In this document: piece by piece, positions 7,755-9,761 of the stretch
How the letters are laid out: every line of letters starts with the position of its first letter
Numbering within the stretch: position 1 is the stretch's first letter
Source: DATLFS01 sp035540935
GTDB lineage: Bacteria > Actinomycetota > CADDZG01 > WHSQ01
Length of the DNA stretch: 9,761 bases
Assembly: GCA_035540935.1 (NCBI GenBank)
Contig: DATLFS010000047.1
Span: 1-9,761 of the forward strand
Reading direction: 5' to 3'
Notes under the pieces: generated by a model
Told to the model about the DNA's origin: nothing
Databases searched by the model: none
Seen by the model: only the letters and a program-made list of their open reading frames with translations
Made by a program: the position numbers and the translations under genes

Positions 7755-8275
7755 TCGGTCGTCCCCTCCGTAGCGGTAGGTCGGATATCGGGTCCCGTCG
7801 GACGTTTCTCCGCCCCACCGCGCTTTCCTGCGGCCCTGGCCAGCCCCTCCAGCACGCGGAGGTCGCGGCGGAAGACCCTCGCCATCACCGGCTTGAGCAG
7901 CGTCATGCCCGCCGCGCCGAGGACGCCGAGCGGCGGATGCAGCGTCTCGCGCCAGTACACGTACGTACGGCCCGCGCCCAGCCGTGTGAGCTTGATCTCC
8001 CCCTCTCCGGTCACCCAGCCGAGGTGCGCGATCCGGAGGCGGTCGGGCGGATCCCAGGCGGTGACCTGCACGCGATCGCGGGTCTTGATGCCGCCGATCG
8101 CGATCGTGGCCTCCGCTACGACCCCGACACCCTCCCTCTGCTCTCCCACCACCTCGAAGTCCCGCGCCTCGAGCATCCAGTCGTCCTGATGCTCCCAGTC
8201 GGTGATCAGCGACCACACGACCTCCGGCGGCGCCGGCACGATCCTCCCCATCTCGACGACGATCCGGCGCACCAT
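7751..8275 (-). CDS. SRPBCC-fold protein (polyketide cyclase / START-like)
   Basis: This 174-residue protein has no signal peptide and should be cytoplasmic. The N-terminal strand plus helix VVEMGRIVPAPPEVVWSLIT (6-25), then DWEHQDDW and alternating strands ending in TRLGAGRTYVYWRETLHPP, match the SRPBCC/Bet v1-like family, which binds hydrophobic ligands in a deep cavity. The long C-terminal helix is about 123-149, followed by a polar, probably disordered tail (150-174). It is the first gene of the - strand run and overlaps propeller A by GTGA at 7751-7754. The ATG at 8275 is used because the first strand begins right after it. Met9 is a weaker alternative that would cut into that strand. 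Only a weak ribosome binding site (GGGA) precedes it. Family members include cyclases, lipid carriers and stress proteins, so the ligand is not predictable. Confidence 0.85.
   Translation of the reverse strand: MVRRIVVEMGRIVPAPPEVVWSLITDWEHQDDWMLEARDFEVVGEQREGVGVVAEATIAIGGIKTRDRVQVTAWDPPDRLRIAHLGWVTGEGEIKLTRLGAGRTYVYWRETLHPPLGVLGAAGMTLLKPVMARVFRRDLRVLEGLARAAGKRGGAEKRPTGPDIRPTATEGTTE
7763..7769 (-). promoter_or_regulatory. Ribosome binding site of propeller A (decides GTG 7754 start)
   Basis: GGAGGGG, read on the - strand, lies inside the 3' end of the SRPBCC gene and 8 nt before GTG 7754. That spacing is ideal for this GTG but too long for ATG 7745, which supports the coupled GTGA start. Confidence 0.7.
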
Positions 8276-8308
8276 GACCGGATCGTCCCACGCGGGTAGG
8301 TAGGCGCC
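8276..8308. promoter_or_regulatory. 33-bp divergent start region between SRPBCC and YihY genes
   Basis: Two genes start back to back only 33 bp apart, so promoters for both must lie here or within the neighbouring coding sequences. No convincing -35/-10 pair is visible on either strand, and both starts have weak Shine-Dalgarno sites, which would fit leaderless or very short leaders. The assignment rests on gene geometry only. Confidence 0.35.
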
Positions 8309-9181
8309 ATGAGCAGAGCCATCGAGCTCGGACGCGCCCTCTGGCGCGACGCGCGGCAGGATCGCGTCAACGGCCTCGCGGCGGAGGTCGCGTTTTTCGC
8401 CGTTCTGAGCGTCTTCCCGGCGCTTCTCGTGCTCGCCGACGCGCTCGGATCGCTCGAGGCCCTGGTCGGCGGCGAGTTCGCTCGCGACGCGCAGCAGGTG
8501 GTGCTGGACTTTCTGCGCGGCATCCTCACCGAACGGGCAGGCGCCACCGTCGACGCCGTAGAGGATCTCTTCGCCCGCGAGTCGGCCGGCGTCGCGACAC
8601 TGGCGACCTTGGTTGCCGTCGTCTCCTTGTCACGCGCCTTCGCCGCCGTCATCCGCGCCCTCGACCTCGCTTACGACGTCGACGAGCGGCGCTCCTGGCT
8701 GCACCTCAGGCTGCTCGCGGTGGGCGCTTCCGTGGCGACGGTGATCCTCTCCGCGGTCACGCTCGCCGCCATCGTTCTCGGGCCGCTGCTCGGTGAAGGG
8801 GGGAAGCTGGCGGAAGCCGTGGGTCTCGGGGAGGTCTGGACCCTTTTCTGGTCGTGGTTCAGGTGGCCGGTCGCGCTGATCCTCATGGTCGCGTGGGCGA
8901 CGACCCTCTACCGGATCGTGCCGGCCCAGAACCGCCGCTGGCGGGACGGGCTGCCCGGGGCCGCCTTCGCGGCCGGAGGATGGATCCTCGCCTCGTTGGG
9001 GTTGCGCGCCTATCTCGCCCTCGCGTCCGGCTCCAACCCCGTCTTCGGAGTCCTCGGCGGTGGCTTGATCCTCCTCCTGTGGCTGTACCTCTTGTCGCTG
9101 GCGCTCCTGCTCGGCGCCGAGCTGAACGGCGTGCTCGCACGCGGCGGCCGCGGCCGCGACCGTGAGGAGCCCGCGGTCTAA
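8309..9181 (+). CDS. YihY/UPF0761 family integral membrane protein
   Basis: This 290-residue protein has six hydrophobic segments near residues 25-45, 95-118, 133-160, 185-205, 217-236 and 245-270. The first contains the family signature AAEVAFFAVLSVFPALL (24-40). The last reads VFGVLGGGLILLLWLYLLSL and leads to GAELN (269-273), all typical of YihY/UPF0761 proteins. Members were once called ribonuclease BN, but that name came from a wrong assignment, and no nuclease motif is seen here. Proposed roles in the family concern the cytoplasmic membrane or envelope and are not settled. ATG 8309 gives a normal N-terminus, but no strong Shine-Dalgarno precedes it. Only 33 bp separate it from the divergent SRPBCC start. 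Its TAA overlaps the convergent GatB stop by 4 bp. Confidence 0.92.
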   Translation: MSRAIELGRALWRDARQDRVNGLAAEVAFFAVLSVFPALLVLADALGSLEALVGGEFARDAQQVVLDFLRGILTERAGATVDAVEDLFARESAGVATLATLVAVVSLSRAFAAVIRALDLAYDVDERRSWLHLRLLAVGASVATVILSAVTLAAIVLGPLLGEGGKLAEAVGLGEVWTLFWSWFRWPVALILMVAWATTLYRIVPAQNRRWRDGLPGAAFAAGGWILASLGLRAYLALASGSNPVFGVLGGGLILLLWLYLLSLALLLGAELNGVLARGGRGRDREEPAV

Positions 9182-9761
9182 GGAGCGAGTTTCTCGCGCA
9201 GCAGCCGGTTGACGATCTGGGGGTTCGCGTTGCCGCGCGACTTCTTCATCACCTGCCCCACGAGGAAACCGATCGTCCCCTGGTTCCCCGCCCGCACCTT
9301 CTCCGCCGCATCGGCGTTCTCCGCGATCACCTCGTCGACCAAAGCCTCGATCGCGCCCTCGTCGCTCACTTGCTCGAGGCCGCGCTCGCCGACGACCTCG
9401 CGGGCGTCGCGGCCGGTGTCGAACATGTCCTGAAGCACCGACTTCGCCTGCTTGCCCGAGATCGTGCCGGCGTCGACCAGCTCGACGAGGCCGCCGAGCT
9501 GCCGCGGAGCGATCTTCGCCTCGTGCAGCTCGATGCCGCGCTCGTTCAACAGCCCGTAGAGGTCGGCGATGATCCAGTTCGCCACCTTCTTCGCGTCACC
9601 GCCGTAGGCCGCCGCCGCCTCTTCGAACCACGCCGCGACGCGGCTCGTGGCCGTCAGCACCTCGACGTCCTTCGGCGTGAGGCCGTACTCCCGCGCGAAC
9701 CTTTCCCGGCGCGCCGCGGGGGTCTCCGGGAGCGACCGTTCGATCTCCGCGACCCACTCCG
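9178..9761 (-). CDS. gatB: Aspartyl/glutamyl-tRNA amidotransferase subunit B, C-terminal part
   Basis: This is the last 193 residues of GatB, the tRNA-binding subunit of the GatCAB amidotransferase. That enzyme converts Glu-tRNA(Gln) or Asp-tRNA(Asn) to the correctly charged amide form. The gene runs out of the window at its 5' side; about 290 N-terminal residues, including the kinase-like core, are missing. The visible part opens with EWVAEIERSLPETPAARRER, standard for GatB just before the tail. It then shows the helical GatB/YqeY domain, with VANWIIADLYGLLNERGIEL, the region ISGKQAKSVLQDMFDTG, and the C-terminal stretch IGFLVGQVMKKSRGNANPQI followed by VNRLL. The GTG at 9660 is only an internal codon. 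The reading frame is intact and the C-terminus complete. It points toward the convergent YihY gene, so gatC and gatA, if nearby, would lie outside the window to the right. Confidence 0.96.
   Translation of the reverse strand, partial: EWVAEIERSLPETPAARRERFAREYGLTPKDVEVLTATSRVAAWFEEAAAAYGGDAKKVANWIIADLYGLLNERGIELHEAKIAPRQLGGLVELVDAGTISGKQAKSVLQDMFDTGRDAREVVGERGLEQVSDEGAIEALVDEVIAENADAAEKVRAGNQGTIGFLVGQVMKKSRGNANPQIVNRLLREKLAP

Noticed and set aside
6693..8189. A 498-codon open frame on the + strand
   Set aside because: It is antisense to propeller A and the SRPBCC gene, low in complexity and without recognisable domains.
7755..8291. N-terminal extension of propeller A in the same frame up to 8291
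   Set aside because: This region is the SRPBCC gene read in another frame. The signal peptide and the ribosome site both place the true start at 7754.

Overview
The window is a gene-dense, high-GC stretch. Hand-counted samples run from about 56% to 77% GC. GTG starts are frequent, most neighbouring genes overlap by 4 nt, and the longest gap between genes is 74 bp, so no gene-free stretch exceeds 300 bp. The flanking genes are a class I aminotransferase, the C-terminus of GatB, and a YihY-type membrane protein. Together these traits suggest an actinobacterium or another high-GC lineage, but nothing fixes the taxon below that.

Layout: (1) positions 1-1112, + strand, a class I/II PLP aminotransferase lacking about 30 N-terminal residues. 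(2) positions 1102-8275, - strand, seven co-directional genes, in transcription order: an SRPBCC-fold protein, four secreted LVIVD-repeat beta-propellers (called A, B, C and D here), an ABC transporter ATPase and its ABC-2 permease. (3) positions 8309-9181, + strand, a YihY/UPF0761 integral membrane protein divergent from the SRPBCC gene. (4) positions 9178-9761, - strand, the C-terminal 193 residues of GatB.

The core is the 2835-7754 block of four tandem paralogues. Each has an N-terminal signal peptide, a mature N-terminus with an S(D/E)NV motif, and about seven repeats that fit a seven-bladed propeller. A, B and D each contain exactly six cysteines at equivalent positions, and histidines recur at the start of several blades. 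C is more divergent, has lower GC and keeps only two cysteines, yet those two match the blade 5 and blade 6 cysteines of the others.

The genes SRPBCC-A-B-C are joined by GTGA or ATGA stop/start overlaps, which predicts one translationally coupled transcript. D follows after a 74-bp gap with the best ribosome binding site in the window. The ATPase and permease are also coupled by GTGA and lie 39 bp after D. Co-expression of a cytoplasmic lipid/ligand-fold protein, several exported propellers and an exporter suggests an envelope or extracellular system. Its substrate cannot be read from the sequence.
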